Assembly: GCA_937890245.1 (NCBI GenBank)
Contig: CALACF010000069.1
Span: 1-8,907 of the forward strand
Length of the DNA: 8,907 bases
DNA from: an uncultured Flavobacteriales bacterium
GTDB taxonomy: Bacteria > Bacteroidota > Bacteroidia > Flavobacteriales_D > Sanyastnellaceae
Direction: 5' to 3'
Within the stretch, counting starts at the first letter, position 1; each line of letters starts with the position of its first letter. Shown one piece after another: positions 1-6,865 of this stretch. The position numbers were made by a program, and so were the translations under genes. The notes beneath the pieces are model-generated. The model did no database searches, was not told the DNA's origin, and saw nothing but the letters and a program-made list of their open reading frames with translations.

Positions 1-301
1 CAATAATTGGAATTGCTCGTCCAACTACCTCCTCGTGAAACACGAGCATTCCCAGGCCGAGCGAGCCATTGCGCATCGCGCCGTCGAGCGCCAAAACACT
101 CGTCGTTGGGGCGCCTTCAAACTGCGCCCATTGGCTTCGGTGCAGCACGCTCGTCGAGGTGTACGGATGCGACCCGGCGTAGGCCGGATTGATCAGCAAC
201 CCATTGAAAAGGTACTGACTGATCATCACGTCCTGCTGCCCCATGGCGGTCAGGCCGGAGCCCAAGGCGAGCAGAAGTAATATGTTTTTCAGCAGTTTCA
301 T
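1..301 (-). CDS. PorP/SprF-family type IX secretion system membrane protein (5' part, runs off the left edge)
   Basis: Only the first 100 codons are in the window; the gene continues past base 1. The protein begins MKLLKNILLLLALGSGLTAMG, a clear Sec signal peptide with cleavage likely before QQD. It is followed by QYLFNGLLINPAYAGS and then RSQWAQFEGAPTTS, the hallmark N-terminus of the PorP/SprF family of outer-membrane beta-barrels (about 300-340 residues when complete). Family knowledge: in Flavobacterium johnsoniae, SprF is needed to put the giant adhesin SprB on the surface, and PorP-like proteins are commonly encoded just downstream of proteins with a type-B sorting domain. That is the arrangement here: the start codon lies 8 bp after the stop of the repeat protein, so the two are almost certainly cotranscribed. 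I infer that it is the dedicated secretion or attachment partner of that protein. The family call is secure; the specific partner is inference. Confidence 0.93.
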   Translation of the reverse strand, partial: MKLLKNILLLLALGSGLTAMGQQDVMISQYLFNGLLINPAYAGSHPYTSTSVLHRSQWAQFEGAPTTSVLALDGAMRNGSLGLGMLVFHEEVVGRAIPII

Positions 302-309
302 AGCAGTTC

Positions 310-3300
310 TTATTGCGTACGGACGTCAACGAAGGTGGCAAACTCACGCAGTCCCACTTGGAATACCACGTAATACGTTCCATCGGGCAGGGCATCTCCG
401 TCCTGTCCAAGTTCTGTGCGGCCTTCCCAGTTGTTGCGATAACCGGGCGCCTCCAAAATCAAGCTGCCCCAGCGGTTGAATACGGTGAACACGTTGTCAG
501 CCCAATAACAGGGCGGATGGATCGGGTCGGGTCCAATCTCGGCGATGTAATACGTGTCGTTGAAACCATCTCCGTTGGGCGTAAGGCCTGAGGGCAGTTC
601 GGGGTTGGCATCGGGCTCATCCACCACGATTTCCTGGGTGGTCATGGATACGTTTCCGCATTGGTCCGTGTAGGTCCAAATACGCTCGAGAACGAATTCG
701 TTGCTGGTTGAATCGCCGCTGACCACGAGGTCTTCGTAGCTGACCATGATATCCGTAAAGTCCGTGCAATTGTCCGAGTAGACGAGGGTGTCTACGATGG
801 CCAATGTATCGCGCGGCACCTCAAACGTGCAGTCGTAATCAAGTGAAGGCAGGCCGGCTGGAATCTGGGGCGGCGTCAAGTCTTCGACCGTCAAGGTCTG
901 GGTGTGATCGCTTGTGTTGCCGCAGTCGTCAGTGAAGGTCCAGACGCGCGTAACGTAGTAGTCACAAGGGGTGCCAGTCGTGTCATTCTGCACGAGCTCG
1001 ATTTCGATCGTGCCACAGTCCTCTTCCACCGTGAAGGTCGCAGGGTCGGCTGGATCGGGGACCGCTTCGCAGCTGACCGTCGTGTCGGCGGGGCAGACCG
1101 TGCAGACGGGCGCCGTAACGTCAACCACCGTGATGGTCATGTTGTAGGCCGATTGGTTGCCGCACACATCTGTGGCTGTGAAGGTTAAGACAGTTGTGTA
1201 ATCTCCAATGCAGGCACCTGGCGTCGTTTCGCTCGAACAGTTCACGGCGGCCGTGCCGCAGTCGTCGGTGGCGAACACCGCATAGTTTTCGCAGGTCGGG
1301 ATGTCTGATGCGCAGTCCAATAACGTGTCGGCCGGCAAGCTCGCCAGGTCGAATACGGGCGCCACGGTATCGATAATGCTGACGACTTGCTGAGAGCTCG
1401 CGCTGTTGCCGCAAGCGTCGGTTGCCGTAAACGTCCGGGTGACCATCCATTCCGAGGGGCAGTCGCCCTGTAGCGAGTCGATCGCAATCACGAGTTCGAC
1501 TCCAGAACAAATGTCCATCGCCAGGGCGCTGTCCGTAGGAAGAGCGGCCATACATGCGATGGTCGTGTCGGTTGGTACCCATTCAAATGTCGGTGCCACA
1601 GTGTCGGTAACGTGCACGATTTGAACGGCGATCGCCTGGTTGCCACAATTGTCGGTTGCCGTGAAAATTCGCTCGACGATCAGGGCGCCGTCACACGAGT
1701 CGGGCGTGCTGATAATCTCGAGTGCTACCGTGGCGCCCGAACAATTGTCCTCGGCCGTAGCAAATTCCTCGGGCAGTTCCTGGCCGCACGCAATGACAGT
1801 GTCGGCTGGCACAGAGCTGAAAGTTGGGCTTTCGTCGTCAGTCAGCATCACGAGTTGGTCCATGCTTGCGCTGTTGCCACAGGCATCAGTCGCCGTGTAA
1901 GTCCGCGTCCATGCACCGATGGGGAGCACACATCCCGTATCAGCAACGGCGTCGACCCACGTGATGTCGATGACGGGGCCACATGCGTCGTTGGCCACTG
2001 CCATCAAGCTGTCTTCCGTTCCGCAGGGAACTGAAACCAGGGCTTGGAAATCTTCGAATACCGGCGCGACGGTGTCAATGACCGACACGGTTTGTTGGGC
2101 ACTTGAGCTGTTGCCGCAGGCGTCCGTTGCTGTGAAGGTGCGCGTTAAAATCCAGGCGCCATCGCAATTGCCGGCCACTGAATCCACAGCGCTCGTCATT
2201 GAAACGTCGCTGCACATGTCCAAGGCTGCTGCCATGTCGCTGGGCAAAGCGGCGCCGCAGCCGATCGTCGTGTCGGCTGGGACAAAGCTGAACGTAGGGC
2301 TTTCGTCGTCAGTCAGCACCACAAGTTGGTCCATGCTTGCGCTGTTGCCACAGGCATCAGTCGCCGTGTAAGTCCGCGTCCATGCACCGATGGGGAGCAC
2401 ACATCCCGTATCAGCAACGGCGTCGACCCACGTGATGTCGATGACGGGGCCACATGCGTCGTTGGCCACTGCCATCAAGCTGTCTTCCGTTCCGCAGGGA
2501 ACTGAAACCAGGGCTTGGAAATCTTCGAATACCGGCGCGACGGTGTCAATGACCGACACGGTTTGTTGGGCACTTGAGCTGTTGCCGCAGGCGTCCGTTG
2601 CTGTGAAGGTGCGCGTTATAATCCAGGCGCCATCACAATCGCCGGCCACTGAATCGACAACACTCGTCATTGAAACGTCGCTGCAGATGTCCACGGCTTC
2701 TGCCATATCGCCGGGCAAAGCGGCGCCACATCCGATCGTCGTGTCGGCTGGGACCGAGGAGAATTCGGGCGCAGTTTGGTCGATTACCGTCACGGTTTGT
2801 TGGGCACTCGAGCTATTGCCGCAAGCGTCCGTCGCTGTGAAGGTGCGCGTTAAAATCCAGGCGCCATCGCAATTGCCGGCCACTGAATCCACAGCGCTCG
2901 TCATTGAAACGTCGCTGCAGAAGTCCATGGCTTCTGCCATGTCGCTAGGCAAAGCGGCGCCGCAGCCGATCGTCGTGTCGGCTGGGACCGAGGAGAATTC
3001 GGGCGCAGTTTGGTCGACCACCGTCAAGGTTTGGCTCGCGGTTGAGCTGTTGCCGCAGTCGTCTGTTGCTGTGAAGGTGCGGATGACCAATAGCTCGCCG
3101 TCGCAGTCACCCGGGATCGAATCGATAGTCAGGGTTAAATTGACATTTTCAGAACATGCATCCAAGGCCGTGGGCATATCTGTCGGCAATGCATCGCCGC
3201 AGTCGAGCTGTACGTCAGAAGGAACCCCTGAAATCACAGGTCCCACTGTGTCAATAATGGCCGCCACCTGAACTGAGTCCGCGACATTTCCACAGGCGTC

Positions 3301-4383
3301 CGTGGCCCGCCAAGTGCGGTACAAGATCTGATTGCAGGGTTCTCCAATCACGGAGTCTCCGACGTATTCAAGCGAAATTTCTCCCACTCCAGAGCAGTCG
3401 TCACTCACAACAAAGTCAGCCAAATCCTGGACAGCCGGCAAGCTCGAGCAGCTCGTCACCACCAAGGGAGGCACTACATCAAAAACAGGCGCAGACATAT
3501 CGACACGGTCGATTGTTTGCACCGCATAATCATGCCCACAGCTTCCGCGCGAAAATCGCACGCGCTGCGTCCGCTCAACCACCGGGCACGCCACGCCCAA
3601 AGGCGCGCATCCCGTCAAATCTGCATTTACGTCCCCCGTTCCATTGACCGCTTGGCCACCAATCACGCCCCGGTACCAGAACCAACCACTTACACCGTGG
3701 TTTACGTTGCGGTTGTTTGCCCCTTCGCCCACTTGGAATCCAAACAAACGGTGCACTGGCATGTGATCCAAGTACAGCACGTCGCCGGCCATGTCATCCA
3801 AACCGATCAAGTGTGACAGCGTGTCCACCATCTCGTAATACGTCCAATCTGGGTAGTTCATCGTCCCCAAGTCGTCTTTATAAAGTCGCCCTTGCGCCGT
3901 CCACGCGTCAAAATCCTGCCCAAACTGGAGGAAAATTCGAACCTCAAATCCCTGCGCTGGGTTTACGTTATTCCGCACTTCTCCAGAAAGTAGCGCGGTC
4001 CCATTGGCATATTGTTCAAAGACCAATCCCCCATCAGATGGAATAAAATTATCACTGGCACCGTAGCCCTGCGCCTCAAAACCGGCAAACCACAAAGCCC
4101 AGTCGTCGCCCTGGCCGAACGCGGTCTCAGCGGCACATGATGTGCCATTGCTCTTGGTCAGCTCCAAGCCAATCTCAGCTTCCACCGGAGATTCGGCGCA
4201 AGCTGTAGCGCTCACCGCGTCAAATGCGGGCATCGCGGCATCACAAGAAATATCGAGATCAGCGGGCGCAAAGTCCAAGGTCGGCGGACAGCCAAGGCTG
4301 CACGTGTCGATCGAGAACTGTTGTGCGTGCCCCGAAAGAGAAGCAATCGTCAAGACTGCGAAGAGGGTGGAACGTAGTAGCAT
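310..4383 (-). CDS. SprB-like giant surface protein: HYR/Ig-like repeats plus gliding-motility-type (type B) T9SS C-terminal domain
   Basis: 1357 residues. The chosen start gives the signal peptide MLLRSTLFAVLTIASLSGHA, cleaved near residue 20; the frame stays open upstream to 4500, but those 39 codons do not look like protein. Residues about 80-255 form a separate N-terminal domain with the motif FQVGEGANNRNVNHGVSGWF. Twelve modules follow, starting near residues 295, 378, 457, 535, 613, 692, 770, 849, 927, 1005, 1088 and 1168. Most open with D-x-x-x-P, carry four Cys and end in a TATDACGN-type motif, resembling HYR/Ig-like folds; the Cys probably form two disulfides per module. Residues about 1262-1357 are the gliding-motility-associated CTD, with LTPNGDGFND, VFNRWG, NNWEG and LPDGTYYVVF. 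Family knowledge: such proteins cross the outer membrane through T9SS and act as adhesins or motility proteins. A PorP/SprF gene follows after 8 bp. Architecture is certain; the ligand and any role in gliding are unknown. Confidence 0.95.
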   Translation of the reverse strand: MLLRSTLFAVLTIASLSGHAQQFSIDTCSLGCPPTLDFAPADLDISCDAAMPAFDAVSATACAESPVEAEIGLELTKSNGTSCAAETAFGQGDDWALWFAGFEAQGYGASDNFIPSDGGLVFEQYANGTALLSGEVRNNVNPAQGFEVRIFLQFGQDFDAWTAQGRLYKDDLGTMNYPDWTYYEMVDTLSHLIGLDDMAGDVLYLDHMPVHRLFGFQVGEGANNRNVNHGVSGWFWYRGVIGGQAVNGTGDVNADLTGCAPLGVACPVVERTQRVRFSRGSCGHDYAVQTIDRVDMSAPVFDVVPPLVVTSCSSLPAVQDLADFVVSDDCSGVGEISLEYVGDSVIGEPCNQILYRTWRATDACGNVADSVQVAAIIDTVGPVISGVPSDVQLDCGDALPTDMPTALDACSENVNLTLTIDSIPGDCDGELLVIRTFTATDDCGNSSTASQTLTVVDQTAPEFSSVPADTTIGCGAALPSDMAEAMDFCSDVSMTSAVDSVAGNCDGAWILTRTFTATDACGNSSSAQQTVTVIDQTAPEFSSVPADTTIGCGAALPGDMAEAVDICSDVSMTSVVDSVAGDCDGAWIITRTFTATDACGNSSSAQQTVSVIDTVAPVFEDFQALVSVPCGTEDSLMAVANDACGPVIDITWVDAVADTGCVLPIGAWTRTYTATDACGNSASMDQLVVLTDDESPTFSFVPADTTIGCGAALPSDMAAALDMCSDVSMTSAVDSVAGNCDGAWILTRTFTATDACGNSSSAQQTVSVIDTVAPVFEDFQALVSVPCGTEDSLMAVANDACGPVIDITWVDAVADTGCVLPIGAWTRTYTATDACGNSASMDQLVMLTDDESPTFSSVPADTVIACGQELPEEFATAEDNCSGATVALEIISTPDSCDGALIVERIFTATDNCGNQAIAVQIVHVTDTVAPTFEWVPTDTTIACMAALPTDSALAMDICSGVELVIAIDSLQGDCPSEWMVTRTFTATDACGNSASSQQVVSIIDTVAPVFDLASLPADTLLDCASDIPTCENYAVFATDDCGTAAVNCSSETTPGACIGDYTTVLTFTATDVCGNQSAYNMTITVVDVTAPVCTVCPADTTVSCEAVPDPADPATFTVEEDCGTIEIELVQNDTTGTPCDYYVTRVWTFTDDCGNTSDHTQTLTVEDLTPPQIPAGLPSLDYDCTFEVPRDTLAIVDTLVYSDNCTDFTDIMVSYEDLVVSGDSTSNEFVLERIWTYTDQCGNVSMTTQEIVVDEPDANPELPSGLTPNGDGFNDTYYIAEIGPDPIHPPCYWADNVFTVFNRWGSLILEAPGYRNNWEGRTELGQDGDALPDGTYYVVFQVGLREFATFVDVRTQ
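1840..2310 (-). repeat. 471-bp tandem duplication, copy 2 (HYR modules 6-7)
   Basis: This block encodes modules 6 and 7 of the repeat protein (residues about 692-848: 78 plus 79 codons). It matches the adjoining block 2311-2781 at an offset of exactly 471 bp. By eye the match is perfect from 1853 to 2147 (295 bp), covering nearly all of module 7 and the C-terminal part of module 6. The rest of module 6 diverges moderately. The offset is a whole number of codons and of modules, so the duplication keeps the reading frame and the domain phase. Confidence 0.93.
2311..2781 (-). repeat. 471-bp tandem duplication, copy 1 (HYR modules 4-5)
   Basis: This block encodes modules 4 and 5 (residues about 535-691) and is the partner of 1840-2310. 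Positions 2324-2618 are identical by eye to 1853-2147. The adjacent module 3 (2782-3015) is a further 78-codon relative of module 4 at an offset of 234 bp, so the array has been built at more than one repeat period. Which copy came first cannot be told from the sequence; the numbering follows the direction of translation. Confidence 0.93.
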
Positions 4384-4476
4384 ACCACAGGTGCGAGTGG
4401 GGCAAAATCCTCCCATGCCCGAAGTGGGATGGTTCAGTGAGCGAACGTAGCAAACAATCGTCATGTAACGTTTTTC

Positions 4477-4492
4477 GGTCAGTTTGCTGACC
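4477..4492. promoter_or_regulatory. 16-bp perfect inverted repeat in the leader of the repeat-protein gene
   Basis: GGTCAG-TTTG-CTGACC is a perfect 6-bp dyad with a 4-nt spacer, located 94-109 bp upstream of the chosen start codon at 4383. On the minus strand (GGTCAGCAAACTGACC) it could be an RNA stem-loop in the 5' leader or a protein-binding operator. No U-tract follows on either strand, so it is not a typical intrinsic terminator. The function is inferred from position only. Confidence 0.4.
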
Positions 4493-4591
4493 AATGGCAA
4501 GAATTAACCATTGAACAGGTCCTACGAATATACGAAACAATTATAATATTCGACGAATTAATTTTTATTAGTCGAGAATTCGACGCAATTC

Positions 4592-4611
4592 AACGGGAAA
4601 AGGCCCCCGTT
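4592..4611 (-). terminator. Possible weak terminator hairpin after rlmB
   Basis: AACGGG and CCCGTT form a perfect 6-bp stem around an 8-nt loop, 61 bp beyond the rlmB stop codon in the direction of transcription. No clear U-run follows on the minus strand (the next bases are GAATTG), so rho-independent activity is doubtful. It is the only plausible stem-loop at the end of the GWxTD-rlmB unit. Confidence 0.3.
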
Positions 4612-4633
4612 CGTCCGTATTACGCAGTGCGTG

Positions 4634-4665
4634 CCGTCCCGCTCGCCGTCCCGCTCGCCGTCCCG
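4634..4665. repeat. 12-bp tandem repeat (CCGTCCCGCTCG, about 2.7 copies)
   Basis: Two full copies of CCGTCCCGCTCG and eight bases of a third lie 8 bp beyond the rlmB stop codon. The unit is a multiple of three and lies in a stretch that stays open for 34 codons in the rlmB frame after the stop, so read-through or loss of the stop would add an Arg-rich tail. It is short and may be ordinary microsatellite-like noise in a GC-rich spacer. Confidence 0.75.
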
Positions 4666-4672
4666 CGTGTCG

Positions 4673-5416
4673 TCAAGACTCGCTCGATTGCTGCCGCATG
4701 TACAGGGCGATCCCCGTAGCAACGCCAACATTCAGCGAGCCCGTGTGGCCCGTCATCGGGATGCGGGCGTGAACATGGCATATGTTCCAGACCCCGTGCG
4801 AAATGCCCGTGTGCTCGCTGCCCGCCACGATACAACAGGGCGAGGCAAGCCGGCAATCCGCCAATTCCACCTCCGACTTCTCAGTCAGCGCCACCAGATT
4901 TAACCCACTTTCGCCCAAAAACTTCAGCGCCCGCTTCAAATCGGTTACCCGCGCCACAGGCAATCGCAGCAGCGCCCCAGAAGAGGCCCGCACTGCGTCA
5001 GCGTTCACTGGCGCCCCACCGGACGTCTCGACAATCAGTCCAGTCGCCCCAAAACACTCGGCCGATCGTGCGATGGCGCCCAGGTTTCCCACGTCAGTTA
5101 CCCCGTCCAAGGCGACCAAAACGGGATCCAGTCCCTGTTCGTACGTCCGCGCAATCATCTCGTCCAGTGGCACATACTCAATTGGTGAGGCAAACGCAAT
5201 GATCCCCTGATGCGACCGCCCCGTCATCCGATCCAACTTTTCCTTTGGAACCTTCTGCACTGGCACATCCAGCGCATGCAGCTGCCGAACCACCTCCCGC
5301 AAACGCTCGTCGGCTGCTCCGCGCTGCACCATCACCCGCGTCAATTCCTTGCCCGCATCAAGCGCTTCTTGCACCGGATGCCAGCCGATAATTAGGTCCT
5401 TGTTCTGCTTCTTCAT
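4673..5416 (-). CDS. rlmB: 23S rRNA (guanosine-2'-O-)-methyltransferase RlmB, SpoU/TrmH family
   Basis: 247 residues, the normal length for the family. The N-terminal substrate-binding domain (about 1-75) starts KDLIIGWHPVQEAL and ends KLDRMTGRSHQGIIA. The SpoU methyltransferase domain (about 97-243) carries the three family motifs: motif 1 DVGNLGAIARSAECFG (Asn111, Arg117), motif 2 VAGSEHTGIS (Glu201) and motif 3 RIPMTGHTGSLNVGVATGI (Ser227, Asn229). These form the trefoil-knot SAM site and the catalytic residues. Family knowledge: RlmB 2'-O-methylates G2251 (E. coli numbering) in the P-loop of 23S rRNA, in the cytoplasm. Related SpoU proteins modify other rRNA or tRNA positions, but the N-terminal domain and length favour RlmB. 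The ATG lies 21 bp after the GWxTD gene's stop on the same strand, so cotranscription is likely. No key residue appears to be missing. Confidence 0.92.
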   Translation of the reverse strand: MKKQNKDLIIGWHPVQEALDAGKELTRVMVQRGAADERLREVVRQLHALDVPVQKVPKEKLDRMTGRSHQGIIAFASPIEYVPLDEMIARTYEQGLDPVLVALDGVTDVGNLGAIARSAECFGATGLIVETSGGAPVNADAVRASSGALLRLPVARVTDLKRALKFLGESGLNLVALTEKSEVELADCRLASPCCIVAGSEHTGISHGVWNICHVHARIPMTGHTGSLNVGVATGIALYMRQQSSES

Positions 5417-5437
5417 GTTGTGCCAATTAATTGACTG

Positions 5438-6853
5438 TCAGTCGGTATTGATCCTTCCATTGCGCCAGTTTTTTACCCGCGCGTCCCAAGATGCCCGGTA
5501 AGATACACTGCGGTCAAGCTCGAATACATTGAACTCATCGCCGCGGTACCGACGCCGAAATTGAAAGATGATGGCGTTGATGTTTGTCTCGTCGCCATAA
5601 ATCCAGGTTTCGTACGAGCCACCGCGTCGAACCCTGCCAGGCGGCCCGAAGATGATGTGTACGAGTCCGCGGTCGGTGCGCCATCCGTCGCGCAAGCCGC
5701 TGAAATAAGTGTTGGCCTCGCGCACACGCTTGTAGTACGTACGAATCAGGGCGCGTGCGTCGTCAGAATCCGGATCGCACGCAAGCCAGAACTTGTCGAG
5801 CGCCAGTTTGGGGTGCGGTGCATTTTCCAGCAATTTGAATTCTGGGCGCGTAGCGATATATCTGGCAGACGCAATCAGCTCGTCCACATCCCGCACCTGG
5901 GGGAAATGCCCGGCCCGACCCACAAACACCGCCCGAAGGTTGGTTCCAGCATGCCGAACGCGCTGTGGTCCGGCCGCAGCCGTCCACCGCACGACAGGCC
6001 AACCGCCGTAATTTGCTCCCGCAATCAGCAGACTGTCATCCGCGTATTCGGCCGCCAATACTACGCCGGCCTGGCTCGAATCAGCGAAGGCTAAGGCACT
6101 CAACTGCCGCCGGACATAGGGCGGCGCTGGCAACTTGGTCGCCGGCGCCAGTCCGTCGAGTCGCCAACGATTGAAGCTGCCAATCTCGTCCAGTTCATTT
6201 GCCGTCTGCAGCTGCACCGTCGTGCTCGGAACCAGCATTGCTGCGTGCTCCCCCATTGTGATCGTGGCATCAAAGAGTGGTCGCCCGGTCTCAGGCTCGA
6301 ACGCCAGCACAGCGTGCGACGCCCCCCCCTCGATCCAATCTTCACCGCCGGTCTCAACGTCGCGGTTCTCGTCAGTCAGCACCCAGGTTGCCGTCCAGAA
6401 ATTGGCATGATCACCCAATTCGCCCAACAGCGGAACGTCAAAATGTAGCCAGTCCAGGGGTTTCGCTGAGATAGCAGTGTCTCCAAAGTCCCAGTTGTAG
6501 TAATGTGGCGCGCCCGCTCGGCGCCCGTCGGCAAGGCGCGGCTCAATCGCTAAATCAAGGTGTGCCGAATAGCGGAAGGGGTCCGAGGAGGCCTCGCGGG
6601 TGTAGAGCATCTCGGCGAGCGGGAGCTCCAGAAAGAACCGCAGGCTGTCGTTGTGAAACTGATGCCAAACCGCGCGCGGATGCATGGCGTGACTCTCCCA
6701 ATCGTAAGGCCGCCGAGAGGATTGCTCAAGGACGCGCACCGATCCGCCACAGCCAGCCAGCAAAATTGCCAGCCCTGCCGAGACAATAGCCATGGTCGCC
6801 ACCAAAATGTAACCTTTTGCATGTCGCCCCGTAAGTGTGCAGTGTTCACCCAT
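5438..6853 (-). CDS. GWxTD-domain lipoprotein
   Basis: 471 residues from the chosen start. The N-terminus has Arg and Lys, then a hydrophobic stretch (YILVATMAIVSAGLAILLAGC) ending in the lipobox LAGC, with the lipidated Cys at residue 35. The ATG at 6793 would leave a signal without positive charge, so 6853 is preferred, although it lies only 12 bp from the divergent lipoprotein start at 6866. The C-terminal 100 residues form the GWxTD domain: YYKRVREANTYFSGLRDGWR, then TDRGLVHIIFGPPG (GWRTD motif at residues 390-394), ETWIYG and a basic FQFRRRYRGDEF segment. The middle (about 60-330) is beta-rich with no recognised domain. Family knowledge: GWxTD proteins occur in Bacteroidota, Acidobacteriota and related phyla, often as lipoproteins, with no assigned function. 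It is followed 21 bp later by rlmB. An 8-G tract lies inside the gene (6322-6329). The family is secure, the function unknown. Confidence 0.88.
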   Translation of the reverse strand: MGEHCTLTGRHAKGYILVATMAIVSAGLAILLAGCGGSVRVLEQSSRRPYDWESHAMHPRAVWHQFHNDSLRFFLELPLAEMLYTREASSDPFRYSAHLDLAIEPRLADGRRAGAPHYYNWDFGDTAISAKPLDWLHFDVPLLGELGDHANFWTATWVLTDENRDVETGGEDWIEGGASHAVLAFEPETGRPLFDATITMGEHAAMLVPSTTVQLQTANELDEIGSFNRWRLDGLAPATKLPAPPYVRRQLSALAFADSSQAGVVLAAEYADDSLLIAGANYGGWPVVRWTAAAGPQRVRHAGTNLRAVFVGRAGHFPQVRDVDELIASARYIATRPEFKLLENAPHPKLALDKFWLACDPDSDDARALIRTYYKRVREANTYFSGLRDGWRTDRGLVHIIFGPPGRVRRGGSYETWIYGDETNINAIIFQFRRRYRGDEFNVFELDRSVSYRASWDARVKNWRNGRINTD

Positions 6854-6865
6854 CATCCCATCATC

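Larger units (their letters stand above)
4384..4672. other. 289-bp intergenic region between rlmB and the repeat-protein gene
   Basis: No gene is supported here. The core, about 4500-4590, is strikingly AT-rich against GC-rich neighbours and is the likely promoter region of the minus-strand repeat protein. The minus-strand octamer TATATTCG (4532-4525) differs at one position from the Bacteroidota -7 consensus TAnnTTTG, but I see no convincing -33 TTG at the right spacing, so the promoter is only a candidate. The region also holds the inverted repeat at 4477-4492, several TCGA-centred short repeats between 4548 and 4585, a hairpin at 4592-4611 and a 12-bp tandem repeat at 4634-4665. The implied 5' leader of the repeat-protein mRNA would be over 100 nt. 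Confidence 0.6.

Noticed and set aside
1826..2767. Regular direct repeats as a possible CRISPR array or mobile element
   Set aside because: The repeats are in-frame protein modules without unique spacers, terminal inverted repeats or a transposase.
2390..3271. Long plus-strand reading frame of 293 codons, with a related one at 1919-2371, antisense to the repeat protein
   Set aside because: It is the codon-phased reverse complement of the HYR modules (the LPQASVAVKVRV-type motif is the antisense of the TFTATDACGN codons). It has no signal or domain of its own and recurs only because the sense strand repeats.
4384..4500. 39-codon N-terminal extension of the large repeat protein
   Set aside because: It precedes a good signal peptide start at 4383 and has no protein-like features; it is better read as a 5' leader.
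6550..6849. Frame starting MQKVTFWWRPWLL on the minus strand, as an alternative N-terminus of the GWxTD protein
   Set aside because: It is in a different frame from the lipobox and the GWxTD domain, lacks a lipobox itself, and no frameshift is needed to explain the gene.
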